From positions 62,001 to 126,000 of the forward strand of contig NZ_AXAY01000023.1 of NCBI RefSeq assembly GCF_000473045.1: a DNA stretch of 64,000 nt. Direction: 5' to 3'. Source of the stretch: Bradyrhizobium sp. WSM3983. GTDB lineage: Bacteria > Pseudomonadota > Alphaproteobacteria > Rhizobiales > Xanthobacteraceae. The notes under the pieces were generated by a model that saw nothing but the letters and a program-made list of their open reading frames with translations, searched no databases and was not told where the DNA came from. Position numbers and translations under genes: made by a program. Shown one piece after another: positions 42,994 to 52,590 of the stretch (position 1 is its first letter; the number at the start of each line of letters is the position of its first letter).

Positions 42994-45900
42994 TTATTCG
43001 GCAGGCGCCGGGTGAACGTCGCGGGATACCGTCTGATGCCGTCGCGCACCGAAAAGCCGGTTCTGGAGCCGATCGAGGTAGAGGTAGACGACAGGCGTGG
43101 TGTAGAGCGTGAGGATTTGCGACAGCGCGAGGCCGCCGACGATCGCGTAGCCCAATGGCTGGCGGATCTCCGATCCCACGCCGGTGCCGATCATCATCGG
43201 CACTGCGCCAAGCAGCGCTGCCATCGTCGTCATCAGGATGGGACGGAAGCGCTTGATGCAGGCCTGGTAGATCGATTGCTCCGGCGTAAGGCCGTCGGCC
43301 TGCTCGGCCTGGATGGCGAAGTCAACGAGCATGATGCCGTTCTTCTTGACGATGCCGATCAGCAGGATGATGCCGACCACGGCAATCACGCTCAGGTCTA
43401 GGTGCACGGCCATCAGGAGCAGCAGTGCGCCGACGCCCGCCGACGGCAGCGTCGAGATGATCGTGATCGGATGGATCGTGCTTTCATAGAGCACGCCGAG
43501 GATGAGATAGATCACGAATAGCGACGCGGCGATCAGGATCGGCGTGCTCTTCAGCGAGGCGCCGAACGCCTGGGCATTGCCCTGGAAGCTCGTCTGCAGC
43601 GACAGCGGCGGATGCAGCTCCTTCTGGATGGATTGTACGCCGCTCACCGCCTCGCCGATCGCGGCTCCGGGAGCCAGGTTGAACGAGATCGTCACGGAGG
43701 GGAATTGCCCCTGGTGGTTCACGACGAGCGGCGAGACCTTCACCACCGAATCGACCAGCGTCGACAGCGGCACCTGCTGACCGCTGGATGATTTGACGTA
43801 GATGTTGTTGAGCGCCTCGGGCCCATACTGGAACTTCGGATTGACCTCGAGGACCACATGATATTGCTGCAGGGATGTGTACATCGTCGAGACGATCCGC
43901 TGTCCGAATGCGTCGTCGAGTGTATTGTCGATCGTGTACGGCAGGATGCCGTAGGACGAGGCGACCTCGCGCTTGATCGTGATGTCGAGCAGCGGTCCGG
44001 CATTGAGCTGGTCCGTCGTCACGTCAGCGACCGTGGGCAGCGTCTTGATCTTGTCGAGAAACAGACCGGCCCAGTGGCTGAGTTCGCCCGGATCGGCATC
44101 GTTCATGGTGTACTGGAACTGGGTCTTGTTCAGCCGCGCGCCGATGGTGATGTCCTGCGCGGGCTGCATGTAGAGCGTAATGCCCTGGATCTTGGCAAGA
44201 TTGGTGTGCAGTCGGGCGATCACCTTCCCAATTGGATCCCGTTGATCGGCCGCCTTGAGCTGGATGAACACCCGCCCGTCATTGACGGTGGTGGTACCGC
44301 CGCCGGCGCCGACCGCCGAGCCCACTGTGGCCACGGCTGGGTCTCGCATGACCGCATCAAGCATGGCTTGCTGACGTTCAGCCATCGCCTGGAACGAGAT
44401 GTCCTGGGCGGCTTCTGATTGACCCAGGATCAGGCCGGTATCTTGCTGAGGGAAGAAGCCCTTGGGAATGATGACGTAGAGATATCCAGTCACCACGATG
44501 GTGCCGATCATCACCATCAAGGTGACGAAACGATGCCGCAGCACAACCTTCAGACCCGCTTCGTAGGCATTGAGCAACAGATCGAAGCCGCGCTCGGACC
44601 AGCGGTAGAGGCGGCCGTGCTCATGGCTCTCGGGTTTGAGCAGGTAGGCGCACATCATCGGCGTCAGGGTGCGGGAGATCACCAGCGAAAGAACCAGCGC
44701 GACGCTCACCGTGATTGCAAACTCGCGGAACAGCAGTCCGACATAGCCGCTCATCAGGAACAGCGGAATAAAGACGGCGATCAGGGAGAACGTGATCGCC
44801 ATGACGGTGAATCCGATCTCGCCGGATCCTTTCATCGCGGCGTCGTAGGGGGACAAGCCTTCCTCGATATGCCGCGTGATGTTCTCGATCTCGACGACCG
44901 CGTCATCGACGACGAACCCGACCGCGATCGAGAGGGCCATCAGCGACAGATTGTCGAGGCTGTAGCCCATTTCGTAGAGGATCGCGAAGGTGCCGATCAG
45001 CGAGAGTGGCACGGTGACGGCTGGAATGATGGTTGCCCACAGATTGCGCAGGAAGATGAAGATCACCATCACGACGAGGGCGATCGTCAGCAGTAACGTA
45101 AACTGCACATCGGCAACTGACGCGCGGATCGTCTGGGTGCGGTCCGAGATGACGTTGATCTTGATAGCAGCGGGAATCGAAGCCTGGAGAGTCGGCATCA
45201 TGGCTTTGATGCGCTGGACCGTCTCGATGACATTGGCCCCGGGCTGACGCTGAACGGCGAGGATGATGGCGCGCTGGTTGTTGTACCAGCCCGCGATCAG
45301 ATCGTTCTCGCCGGCGCTGACGGCGTGTCCGATGTCGCGAATGCGAACCGGAGATCCGTTGCGATAGGCGATGATGAGGTCGTCATATTGCTCCGGATGG
45401 AACAACTGGTCATTGGTGTTGAGCGTATAGGTCTGGCGCGGACTGTTGAGTGTCCCCTTTGCCAGATCGACGTTGGCCTGACCGAGAACGGTGCGCACGT
45501 CTTCCAGATTAATGCCGCGCGCTGCCAGCGCCTGCGGGTCGACCTGGACACGCACGGCCGCTTTCTGCTGGCCGCCGATACCGACGAGGCCCACGCCTTG
45601 AACCTGCGAGATCTTTTGCAGCAGAATGTTTTCGGCGTACGCGTCGACTGTCGTGAGCGGCAGGCTGTCGGAGGTGAGACCCAGCACCAGGATCGGCGTG
45701 TCGGCCGGATTAACCTTTCGGATCGTCGGCGGATAGGGGATGCCGGTTGGCAGATACGGGCTCGCCGCGTTGATGGCCGAGAGCGTGTCACTGACTGCGC
45801 CATCGATCTGGCGGCTCAGGTCGAACTGCAGCGTGACCTGGGTGTAGCCGAGTGCGCTTGCCGACGTCATCTGCGTCAGGCCGGGGATCTCACCGAATTG

Positions 45901-46107
45901 CAGCTCGAGCGGCGAGGCGACCGAGGAAGCCATCGTCTGCGGATCCGCGCCAGGCAATTGTGCAGTGACGGTCAGCGTCGGATAGTTGACGTTCGGCAGG
46001 GCAGCCACCGGCAGCAACGGATAGGCGACGAGGCCGGCCGCCAGCAATCCGATCATCAGTAGCGCGGTCGCGATCGGTCGCCGGATAAAGGGTGCAGAGA
46101 TGTTCAT
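42994..46107 (-). CDS. RND multidrug efflux permease (MdtB/MdtC type)
   Basis: 1037 residues, the normal HAE1-RND length, with twelve membrane helices and two large periplasmic loops. The proton-relay pair is visible in VVDDAVVEIENI (TM4), along with IRRPIATALLMIGLLAAG at the start, SRTLTPMMCAYLL, and GIVKKNGIMLVDFA near the end. The stretch LLRKISQVQGVGLVGIGGQQKAAVRVQVDP resembles MdtB/MdtC. Only one permease gene is present, so it should work as a homotrimer. It overlaps the fusion-protein gene by four bases. No outer membrane channel gene follows. Confidence 0.95.
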   Translation of the reverse strand: MNISAPFIRRPIATALLMIGLLAAGLVAYPLLPVAALPNVNYPTLTVTAQLPGADPQTMASSVASPLELQFGEIPGLTQMTSASALGYTQVTLQFDLSRQIDGAVSDTLSAINAASPYLPTGIPYPPTIRKVNPADTPILVLGLTSDSLPLTTVDAYAENILLQKISQVQGVGLVGIGGQQKAAVRVQVDPQALAARGINLEDVRTVLGQANVDLAKGTLNSPRQTYTLNTNDQLFHPEQYDDLIIAYRNGSPVRIRDIGHAVSAGENDLIAGWYNNQRAIILAVQRQPGANVIETVQRIKAMMPTLQASIPAAIKINVISDRTQTIRASVADVQFTLLLTIALVVMVIFIFLRNLWATIIPAVTVPLSLIGTFAILYEMGYSLDNLSLMALSIAVGFVVDDAVVEIENITRHIEEGLSPYDAAMKGSGEIGFTVMAITFSLIAVFIPLFLMSGYVGLLFREFAITVSVALVLSLVISRTLTPMMCAYLLKPESHEHGRLYRWSERGFDLLLNAYEAGLKVVLRHRFVTLMVMIGTIVVTGYLYVIIPKGFFPQQDTGLILGQSEAAQDISFQAMAERQQAMLDAVMRDPAVATVGSAVGAGGGTTTVNDGRVFIQLKAADQRDPIGKVIARLHTNLAKIQGITLYMQPAQDITIGARLNKTQFQYTMNDADPGELSHWAGLFLDKIKTLPTVADVTTDQLNAGPLLDITIKREVASSYGILPYTIDNTLDDAFGQRIVSTMYTSLQQYHVVLEVNPKFQYGPEALNNIYVKSSSGQQVPLSTLVDSVVKVSPLVVNHQGQFPSVTISFNLAPGAAIGEAVSGVQSIQKELHPPLSLQTSFQGNAQAFGASLKSTPILIAASLFVIYLILGVLYESTIHPITIISTLPSAGVGALLLLMAVHLDLSVIAVVGIILLIGIVKKNGIMLVDFAIQAEQADGLTPEQSIYQACIKRFRPILMTTMAALLGAVPMMIGTGVGSEIRQPLGYAIVGGLALSQILTLYTTPVVYLYLDRLQNRLFGARRHQTVSRDVHPAPAE

Positions 46108-47288
46108 GGGATGGGCGCCTGCAATGCGTCCTGAGCGGCGGCTTCCTGGGCGGCGTTGCCATGGAGCGTGACCACGCGCGTTCCCGGCCGCAGCTTGTAC
46201 TGTCCGTCGACTACGACCTTTTCGTTGGCTTTGAGGCCGGAATCGATCAGGGCCTGACCATCACTGATCTGCGCAACCTTGATTTGACGGATCGAGACCG
46301 TGTCGTCCGAATTGACGACGTACGCGTATGGCCCGCTCGGCCCCTGCTGGACGACGGAGGCAGGAACTGTCAGGCCATTGTGCCGCGTGTCGAGCAGCAG
46401 TCGTGCATTGACGAGCTCACCGGGCCAGAGGCTATTCTCCTTGTTCGGAAAGTTCGCCTTGAGCTGGATCGAGCCGGTGGTCTGTAAAATCTCGTTATTG
46501 ACGAGACCGAGCTGTCCTTCGCCAAGCCTGATCGTGTTGTCCTGGTTGTAGGCCAGAACGGAAAGGGGCGTTTTCGTTTTCCGCTGCTGTTGCTGGATCT
46601 GCGGAAGAGCGGTCTCCGGTAGCGTGAAGATCAGCGAGATCGGGTCCAACTGGGTCACGACACAGAGGCCGTTCGTGTTCGACGGGCTGATGATGTTGCC
46701 GACGTCGATCTGGCGAATGCCCACCACCCCGTTGATCGGAGACGTTAGGCGCGTGAAGCTGAGCTGCACCTTTGCGGCATCGATCAAGGCCTGGTCAGCC
46801 TTGATCGCTGCCTGGAGCTGACTGACCTGCGCATTTTGTGTTTCTATCAATTGCGGCGTGGCCCAGCCCTTGTCGCCGAGTTGGTTGTAACGGGCCTGGT
46901 TGGCCCGGGCGTTTGCGAGCTGTGCCTGATCGCGTTCGAGATTGGCGGCATACTGATCGATCAGGGCCTGGTAGGGACGCGGATCGATCTGCGCAAGCAG
47001 ATCACCGGCATGCACCTGCTGGCCTTCGGTGAAGTTGATGCTGGTGATCTGTCCCTGAACCTGGGCGCGAACGATATCGGTGTTGTAGGCGATCACCGTG
47101 CCGACGCCGGTCAGATAGATCGGAACGTCATGCTGGGTTACAGTTCCGGCGACGATCGGAACGGACGGTGCTGGCGCCGGTGCCGCGGCGGCTTTCTGCA
47201 GCAGGCGGACATGCGCGACATGCACCAAGCCGGCGCCGGCGGCGGCTGCCACCAACATGGCGGCAGAGATGACGATCTTCATTTTCAT
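46104..47288 (-). CDS. RND efflux membrane fusion protein (MdtA type)
   Basis: 394 residues from the ATG at 47288, with CCGGAG upstream; a longer open frame is a shadow of the neighbouring low-complexity gene. N-terminal anchor KIVISAAMLVAAAAGAGLVHVAHV, then the lipoyl half-motifs VRAQVQGQITSINFTEGQQVHAGDLLAQIDPRPYQ, an alpha-hairpin coiled coil (DQAQLANARANQARYNQL), a beta barrel, and the C-terminal VVDGQYKLRPGTRVV. Periplasmic adaptor linking the permease to an outer membrane channel encoded elsewhere. Confidence 0.93.
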   Translation of the reverse strand: MKMKIVISAAMLVAAAAGAGLVHVAHVRLLQKAAAAPAPAPSVPIVAGTVTQHDVPIYLTGVGTVIAYNTDIVRAQVQGQITSINFTEGQQVHAGDLLAQIDPRPYQALIDQYAANLERDQAQLANARANQARYNQLGDKGWATPQLIETQNAQVSQLQAAIKADQALIDAAKVQLSFTRLTSPINGVVGIRQIDVGNIISPSNTNGLCVVTQLDPISLIFTLPETALPQIQQQQRKTKTPLSVLAYNQDNTIRLGEGQLGLVNNEILQTTGSIQLKANFPNKENSLWPGELVNARLLLDTRHNGLTVPASVVQQGPSGPYAYVVNSDDTVSIRQIKVAQISDGQALIDSGLKANEKVVVDGQYKLRPGTRVVTLHGNAAQEAAAQDALQAPIP

Positions 47289-47314
47289 GGATTTTGCTCC
47301 GGAAGGGCAGACGA

Positions 47315-48130
47315 TCAGCAGCTGCCCGGTAGGCTTGTGGACGTCGTCGTACCCAGGGAGGAGCACCCAGGTGCGGCGATCGAAGCGGCGGCGGACGGAG
47401 CGGTGACCGTCGGCATGGTTGGGATGGCCGGTCCAATGCCGCCTGTAAGGGACGTAACTGTCGGCGTGGGAACGAGCGCCGCAGAGCTGACTCCGAGATT
47501 GCCGATCTCCGTCGAGCCCAAGGGGACCCCGACCTTGGGGCCGCCGCCGGGCGTTGTCGCCGCCGTCGAACTCGGGTTCGACGACGCGGCGATGTTGCTC
47601 GCGCCGGAGCCGCACATGCCCGACATGCCGGCGGTATCGAGCGTGCCGGAGCTCGTCGGCATCCCCGCGCTCTCGGTCATTCCCGCGGTCATCGAAGACG
47701 TCGCCGCAATCCCCGACGACATGTCGACCGACGCTGCCGTGTTTCCGGCCGTGCTGCCGACGGCCGGTGTTGATCCTGCCATCGCCATTCCGCCGCCGTC
47801 ATAAGTCGACGTCGATCCGAACATTCCGTTTGGTGAGAGACCAAGGGTCGAGCATGCGTTGCCGGTTGACGGTGCGGCGATGCTGCCGGTGCCGACCGGG
47901 GCTGGGCTGATGCCAGGTGACGGAAGTTCGGTCGCGCCAAGGCCAATTCCCAATGGCGATAGCGGCGATCCGGTGACGCTGGCGAGTGGAGAGGTTGCGC
48001 CGACGGTGGGCGTCGGGACGGCCATCCCCGTCACTTGTGCAAGCGCTCCGCCGCCGGCGAAGAAGGCAAGGCAGGCGGCGACAAGGCAATATCTCACGGG
48101 TGGGCTCCATTGCGGACGAAGCGTGTGCAT
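47315..48130 (-). CDS. Low-complexity secreted Ser/Thr/Gly/Ala-rich protein
   Basis: About 271 residues from the ATG at 48130, with a signal peptide (RYCLVAACLAFFAGGGALAQ). The mature part is almost entirely Gly, Ala, Ser, Thr, Pro and Met with few charges, and holds several Cys (NACSTLG, GMCGSG, PGCSSLG, PGSC). Repeated patterns of G-[IV]-x-x-[ST] are frequent. It lies 26 bases upstream of the efflux fusion gene in the same direction. It may be an envelope protein or an unstructured linker. No family recognised; relatives occur upstream of efflux operons in this group, to my recollection. Confidence 0.7.
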   Translation of the reverse strand: MHTLRPQWSPPVRYCLVAACLAFFAGGGALAQVTGMAVPTPTVGATSPLASVTGSPLSPLGIGLGATELPSPGISPAPVGTGSIAAPSTGNACSTLGLSPNGMFGSTSTYDGGGMAMAGSTPAVGSTAGNTAASVDMSSGIAATSSMTAGMTESAGMPTSSGTLDTAGMSGMCGSGASNIAASSNPSSTAATTPGGGPKVGVPLGSTEIGNLGVSSAALVPTPTVTSLTGGIGPAIPTMPTVTAPSAAASIAAPGCSSLGTTTSTSLPGSC

Positions 48131-48225
48131 TGAATCTGTCGATGGCGGGATGCACGCCCTTGCGGTTTTGCACGAAAATCGGCTGACCACGTTCCCGGGC
48201 GGCTGCAGGTCGTCGTCGGGCCAGC

Positions 48226-48273
48226 AAAAAGACCCGCTGAAGCAGGTCCACTCGCTTTCAAGTGCGGGTCAGC
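48226..48273 (-). terminator. Intrinsic terminator after paoC
   Basis: On the minus strand GACCCGC (48270-48264) pairs with GCGGGTC (48237-48231), with an inner CACT...AGTG stem, followed by TTTTT (48230-48226). It lies just after the paoC stop and should separate the pao operon from the low-complexity and efflux genes. Confidence 0.7.
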
Positions 48274-48294
48274 TCAATGCTCTGAAGCAAATGC

Positions 48295-50496
48295 TCAGCT
48301 TTGCTTCGGCAGATCGGTGAGAATTTTGTCGAGCGTGATCGGATAGCTCCTGATCCTTGCGCCGCAGGCGTTGTAGATCGCGTTGGCGATCGCGGCTCCT
48401 GCACCGCAGATCCCGAGCTCGCCGATTCCCTTGCTCTTCAATGGATTGGAGCGTTCGTCGAGTTCCGGGAGGAAGATCGCGTCTATGTTCGGCGGTATAT
48501 CCGCGTGCACCGGCACGTGGTACTCGGCCAAGTCGTGGTTGACGAAGTAACCGAAGCGAGGATCGAGGACGAGGTCCTCATGCAGGGCTGCGCCTGCGCC
48601 GAACACCATTCCGCCAATGGCTTGCGACCGCGCCGTCTTTGCGTTTAGGACGCGTCCAGCAGCAAATACGCCGAGCATCCGTCGCACGCGCACTTCTCCG
48701 GTATCTTGGTCCACGCCGATCTCCGCAAAATGCGCACCATAGGACTGTTGCGAGAGATCCTGATTGTTGCGGCCCGGGCTGATTTCGCCCTCGGCTTCGA
48801 TTCCAGAGCCAACAAGCTCTGTCAGGTTGATCGAGCGTTCTCCGGTTGCAACGCGGCCATCGGCGAAACGGGCCGTCTCTGGATCCATGCCCGCACGTGT
48901 TGCTAATTTCTGACGCAAGGCCTGACACGCTTCGAACAATGCCGATCCGGAGCTCGCCGCTCCGAACGAACCGCCTGAGCCGGCCGCTTCCGGAAAGATC
49001 GTATCGCCCAGATCGACCTGGACTCTTTCAAGCGGCAGTCCCAGCATTTCGGCGGCGATCTGTGCCAGGATCGTGTAGGTCCCCGTGCCGATATCGGTCA
49101 TCGCCATTCTCACGGTGGCGACGCCATCCGGATCCAGCCGCAGATTGGCTTTCGAGAACCGGAGGGGATTGCCTCGAGTTCCCGCGGACATGCCGATTCC
49201 GACCAACCACTGTCCGTCCCTAACCTGGCCGGGGACCGGATTGCGCCTGTTCCAGCCGAACCGGCGTGCGCCCTCCTGCATGCAGGCAACCAGATGACGG
49301 CTGGAGTAGGGGACGTGCCTTTCAGGATCCTCGGCCGGCTCGTTGCGGATTCGCAGCTCGATCGGATCGAGCTTCAGCTTTTCGGCAAGCTCGTCCATGG
49401 CGCACTCCAGCGCAAGCAGTCCGACCGCCTCGCCGGGGGCGCGCATGGACGATGCAACGGGAATGTCGAGCGGCACCAGGCGATGCCGCGTCAGCCGATT
49501 GGAGCCAGCGTAGAGCGAACGAGTCTGAAGCGCTGCTGCTTCGTAGACCTGCTCGGACCGCAAGTTGCCGGAGAAGACGTCGTGCCCGATCGCGACGATC
49601 CGGCCATCGCGGTCGGTGCCGAGGCGGACGCGCTGGATGGTGTCCGAGCGATGCGTCGTCACATGGAAGATCTGCTGCCTCGTGAGCGCGACCTTGACGG
49701 GCCGCTTGAGGTATCGTGCCGCGATTGCTGCAAGAATGGCATCGGCGTTCACCCATAGCTTGCCGCCGAAGCCGCCGCCGATGAAGGGGCTGACCAGTCG
49801 CACGTTGCCGATGGGGATGTTCAAGGTCCTGGCGATGACCCGCTGGCCCTGATTCAGCATCTGGTTTGCCGTATGCAGGGTCAACTTGTCGCCGTCCCAC
49901 ATCGCGAGCGTCGCATGCGGCTCCATCATCGCATGACTTTGCAGCGGTGTGCCGTAGGATACGTCGATCTGCACCGGAGCGCTCGCGTACGCGCCCGAGA
50001 AGTTTCCGACCTCGCTGTCGGCCGGCGCGCCGTCCGCCTGGTGCGGGACGCGGGCCAGGCCGAGATGTTGCGGTAGGGCAAAGTGTCCTCCCTTCGGGTC
50101 ATACTTTACATCGACCAGATAGGCGGCGGCCCGAGCCTGCTCGAATGTTTCGGCGACGACGAACGCAACCGGTTCGCCGTAGCTGGACACGACAGGGCCC
50201 GTGAGCACAGGATGCGCCTCGCGATGATTGCCCGTGCCCTGCTTGGGGGCGTTGCGATGGGTTAGGACGAGTTTGACGCCCGGCGAGCGCTCGGCCGCGA
50301 GCGTGTCGATCGAGGTGATTTTCCCCTTTGCGATCGAGGCTTCAACGACAAACCCATAGAGCGCGTCCTGCTGCATCTCATAGGCATAGCGCGCACCGCC
50401 CGTTACCTTCAGTCGTCCATCGATACGGTCAAGTGGCTTTCCGACAATTCTCTCGGCATCCAGCGCATTCGCCCCGACAGGTGCGTTCATGTCCAT
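48295..50496 (-). CDS. paoC: Periplasmic aldehyde oxidoreductase, molybdenum-binding subunit
   Basis: 733 residues, almost the length of E. coli PaoC (732). Xanthine-oxidase-family motifs: VGKPLDRIDGRLKVTGGARYAYE at the start, SPFIGGGFGGKLWVNADAI, SMRAPGEAVGLLALECAMDELA, AAGSGGSFGAASSGSALFEA and the active Glu context KSKGIGELGICGAGAAIANA near the C-terminus. No export signal of its own; in the Pao complex the small subunit's Tat signal carries all three. Last gene of paoABC, followed by a terminator. The product oxidises aldehydes to acids, using cytosine-dinucleotide molybdenum cofactor in E. coli. Confidence 0.93.
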   Translation of the reverse strand: MDMNAPVGANALDAERIVGKPLDRIDGRLKVTGGARYAYEMQQDALYGFVVEASIAKGKITSIDTLAAERSPGVKLVLTHRNAPKQGTGNHREAHPVLTGPVVSSYGEPVAFVVAETFEQARAAAYLVDVKYDPKGGHFALPQHLGLARVPHQADGAPADSEVGNFSGAYASAPVQIDVSYGTPLQSHAMMEPHATLAMWDGDKLTLHTANQMLNQGQRVIARTLNIPIGNVRLVSPFIGGGFGGKLWVNADAILAAIAARYLKRPVKVALTRQQIFHVTTHRSDTIQRVRLGTDRDGRIVAIGHDVFSGNLRSEQVYEAAALQTRSLYAGSNRLTRHRLVPLDIPVASSMRAPGEAVGLLALECAMDELAEKLKLDPIELRIRNEPAEDPERHVPYSSRHLVACMQEGARRFGWNRRNPVPGQVRDGQWLVGIGMSAGTRGNPLRFSKANLRLDPDGVATVRMAMTDIGTGTYTILAQIAAEMLGLPLERVQVDLGDTIFPEAAGSGGSFGAASSGSALFEACQALRQKLATRAGMDPETARFADGRVATGERSINLTELVGSGIEAEGEISPGRNNQDLSQQSYGAHFAEIGVDQDTGEVRVRRMLGVFAAGRVLNAKTARSQAIGGMVFGAGAALHEDLVLDPRFGYFVNHDLAEYHVPVHADIPPNIDAIFLPELDERSNPLKSKGIGELGICGAGAAIANAIYNACGARIRSYPITLDKILTDLPKQS

Positions 50497-50507
50497 TTTG
50501 GATTCCC

Positions 50508-51488
50508 TCAGATGCGGGTGATCTCGCCGAGCACAGCATGCAGGGTGCGGCGGGTCAGCGGGATCTTGAAATCATTGGCGCCGGCCCCACGCGCGCCCTC
50601 CAGAGCCGCATCCGCGGCTGCATCGAACGATCTGGCGCCGACAGCTTCATTCGTGAGGCGTTGTTCGGCGGCGGCGATGCGCCACGGCTTGGGAGCAACA
50701 CCACCGAAAGCGAGCCGCGCCGAGCGAATTCGTCCGCGAACGCTGTCGACGATGGCAGCCACCGAAACTAGCGCAAAAGCGTAGGACGCACGGTCGCGCA
50801 CCTTTCGATAGACCTGCACGCCCGGAGGCGGCGGAGGCAGTGTTACCGCCGTGACGATCTCGCCTGATGCCAGAGCCGATTCGACTTCCGGCGTACGGCC
50901 AGGAAGTCGCTGGAAGTCGGCTATCGGGATTGCGCGGGTTCGGCCTTCGTGATCGGTCGTCTCGACTTTTGCATCGAGTGCCCGCATGGCGACGGCCATG
51001 TCCGACGGATGGGTCGCGATGCACGCCTCGCTACCGCCCAGAATCGCATGAATCCGGTTGAAGCCAGCAAGCGCCGAACAGCCCGAGCCGGGTACGCGCT
51101 TGTTGCAGGGCTTTGTGATGTCATAGAAGTAATAGCAGCGCGTCCGCTGCAACAAGTTGCCAGCAGTCGTCGCTTTGTTGCGCAATTGCGCGCTCGCTCC
51201 GGCGAGCAGGGCACGGCTCAGCACGCCATAGTGTTGCCGCACCCGCGGATCTGCCGCGAGATCGCTGTTGCGGACCAGGGCGCCGATGCGCAGGCCGCCC
51301 TCCGAGGTCTCCTCGATCTTGTCGAGCGGGAGCCGGTTGATGTCCACCAGGGCCGACGGCGTCTCCACCTGCAGCTTCATGAGATCAAGCAGGTTGGTGC
51401 CGCCGGCGATGATCTTGAAACCTGGCTTGTTCGCGGTTGCGGCCGCATCTGCAAGCGATCGTGCGCGGCCATAGGAAAATGCTTTCAC
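50508..51488 (-). CDS. paoB: Periplasmic aldehyde oxidoreductase, FAD/[4Fe-4S] subunit
   Basis: 326 residues. FAD-binding pattern KIIAGGTNLLDLMKLQVETP, IGALVRNSDLAADPRV and RNKATTAGNLLQRTRC. The Cys-rich insertion CYYFYD...PCNKRVPGSGCSAL matches the extra [4Fe-4S] cluster of E. coli PaoB, absent from most family members. C-terminal domain with FGGVAPKPWRIAAAE. Its start overlaps the paoA stop by four bases, and paoC follows 11 bases later. Confidence 0.93.
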   Translation of the reverse strand: MKAFSYGRARSLADAAATANKPGFKIIAGGTNLLDLMKLQVETPSALVDINRLPLDKIEETSEGGLRIGALVRNSDLAADPRVRQHYGVLSRALLAGASAQLRNKATTAGNLLQRTRCYYFYDITKPCNKRVPGSGCSALAGFNRIHAILGGSEACIATHPSDMAVAMRALDAKVETTDHEGRTRAIPIADFQRLPGRTPEVESALASGEIVTAVTLPPPPPGVQVYRKVRDRASYAFALVSVAAIVDSVRGRIRSARLAFGGVAPKPWRIAAAEQRLTNEAVGARSFDAAADAALEGARGAGANDFKIPLTRRTLHAVLGEITRI

Positions 51489-52129
51489 GTCTGTTCTCCC
51501 ATCGCCTGTTTGATCGCCGCGACGATGTTCGGATAAGCGGCACAGCGGCAGATATTCCCGCTCATCCGCTCACGAATCTCATTGTCGCTCAGTTCGGTCA
51601 GCGGCTGAATGAGATCGGCAGTCACGTAGCTAGGCATGCCTTCGCGGCTCTCGGCGAGCATGCCGACGGCGGAGCAGATCTGGCCGGAGGTGCAGTAGCC
51701 GCATTGATACCCGTCGTGCTCGACGAATGCCGCCTGCATCGGATGCAAATCCTGGTCGAAGGCGAGACCCTCGACAGTGGTGATCGACTGGCCGTCATGC
51801 ATGACTGCGAGCGTGAGACAAGAATTGACGCGGCGTCCGTCGACCAGCACGGTGCAGGCGCCGCATTGGCCGTGATCGCATCCCTTCTTCGTGCCGGTGA
51901 GCGTCAGATGCTCGCGCAAGGCGTCGAGTAGCGTCGTGCGGGGATCGAGCGCCAGAGTGTGCGCATGGCCATTGACCAGAAGCTCGATCGATGCCGGGGT
52001 GCGGTCAGCCTGATCGGGCTCGCTGGCAAGTACTCCATGCGGGAGGCTGCTCAATAGGAGCGCAGTGGTTCCGGTCTCGATGACCGTCCGGCGCGTGACT
52101 TCCACGTTTGGAAAAATGGATTCGTCCAT
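51485..52129 (-). CDS. paoA: Periplasmic aldehyde oxidoreductase, Tat-exported [2Fe-2S] subunit
   Basis: 214 residues. N-terminal Tat-like segment (VTRRTVIETGTTALLLSSLPHG), then two iron-sulfur motifs: KGCDHGQCGACTVLVDGRRVNSC and YQCGYCTSGQICSAVGML ... GNICRCAAYPNIV. First gene of the operon. The signal sequence is what moves the assembled complex to the periplasm in E. coli. A cupin and aldo/keto reductase pair lies just upstream in the same direction (gap 54 bases) and may be co-transcribed. Confidence 0.93.
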   Translation of the reverse strand: MDESIFPNVEVTRRTVIETGTTALLLSSLPHGVLASEPDQADRTPASIELLVNGHAHTLALDPRTTLLDALREHLTLTGTKKGCDHGQCGACTVLVDGRRVNSCLTLAVMHDGQSITTVEGLAFDQDLHPMQAAFVEHDGYQCGYCTSGQICSAVGMLAESREGMPSYVTADLIQPLTELSDNEIRERMSGNICRCAAYPNIVAAIKQAMGEQT

Positions 52130-52182
52130 GTCTGTTCCGTAGTGCAGGGCGGATCAAGAACGTCGGGAGCAGGTCGCCTGGC

Positions 52183-52590
52183 TCATGACCAGAACCCGTC
52201 CGGCAGATTGACGACGATAGGCACAGGCGTGCTGCGCACGACGACCCACCGGAAAGGGATCAGCCGGGACGGGTTGATCTCCAGATGCGGAAGAAAGGCG
52301 GGCACGTGAATGAAGTCGCCGGCCTTCGCGCGTCCGGAGAATTCGCCCCTCTCGCCCCAGCGAATTTCACAGCGACCGAACAGGACGAACGCGATGGTGT
52401 CCTGTTCCCCGTGGTGGTGGATTCCGGTTCGGGCGCCCGGTTCGACTTCGAAGAGGCCGCCCCAGATGGTCGAGCTGATGCCCAGCGACGGCCCGATCGC
52501 GGCAAAACGCTGGGAGCCGGAGGTTTGGGCCGTCGTCGCGTCGAAGCGCTCCCGGCTAACGATTTGGATTGCAGATCGCGTGTGCATCAT
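52183..52590 (-). CDS. Cupin-domain protein
   Basis: 135-residue single cupin. Motif 1 is GIHHHGEQDTIAFVLFGRCEIRWG (His, His, Glu ligands) and motif 2 is AGDFIHVPAFLPHLEINPS (His). Metal-binding residues are complete, so it could bind a divalent ion. Its start overlaps the stop of the aldo/keto reductase upstream by four bases (ATGA), so the two are translated together, just ahead of paoABC. Role unknown, possibly isomerase or small-molecule sensing. Confidence 0.85.
   Translation of the reverse strand: MMHTRSAIQIVSRERFDATTAQTSGSQRFAAIGPSLGISSTIWGGLFEVEPGARTGIHHHGEQDTIAFVLFGRCEIRWGERGEFSGRAKAGDFIHVPAFLPHLEINPSRLIPFRWVVVRSTPVPIVVNLPDGFWS

Noticed and set aside
43858..45096. Long plus-strand frames opposite the RND permease
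   Set aside because: Antisense shadows of a strongly conserved protein.
46836..47804. Plus-strand open frame of 322 codons
   Set aside because: Antisense to the fusion-protein and low-complexity genes; its Pro/Val/Ala runs mirror that low-complexity sequence.
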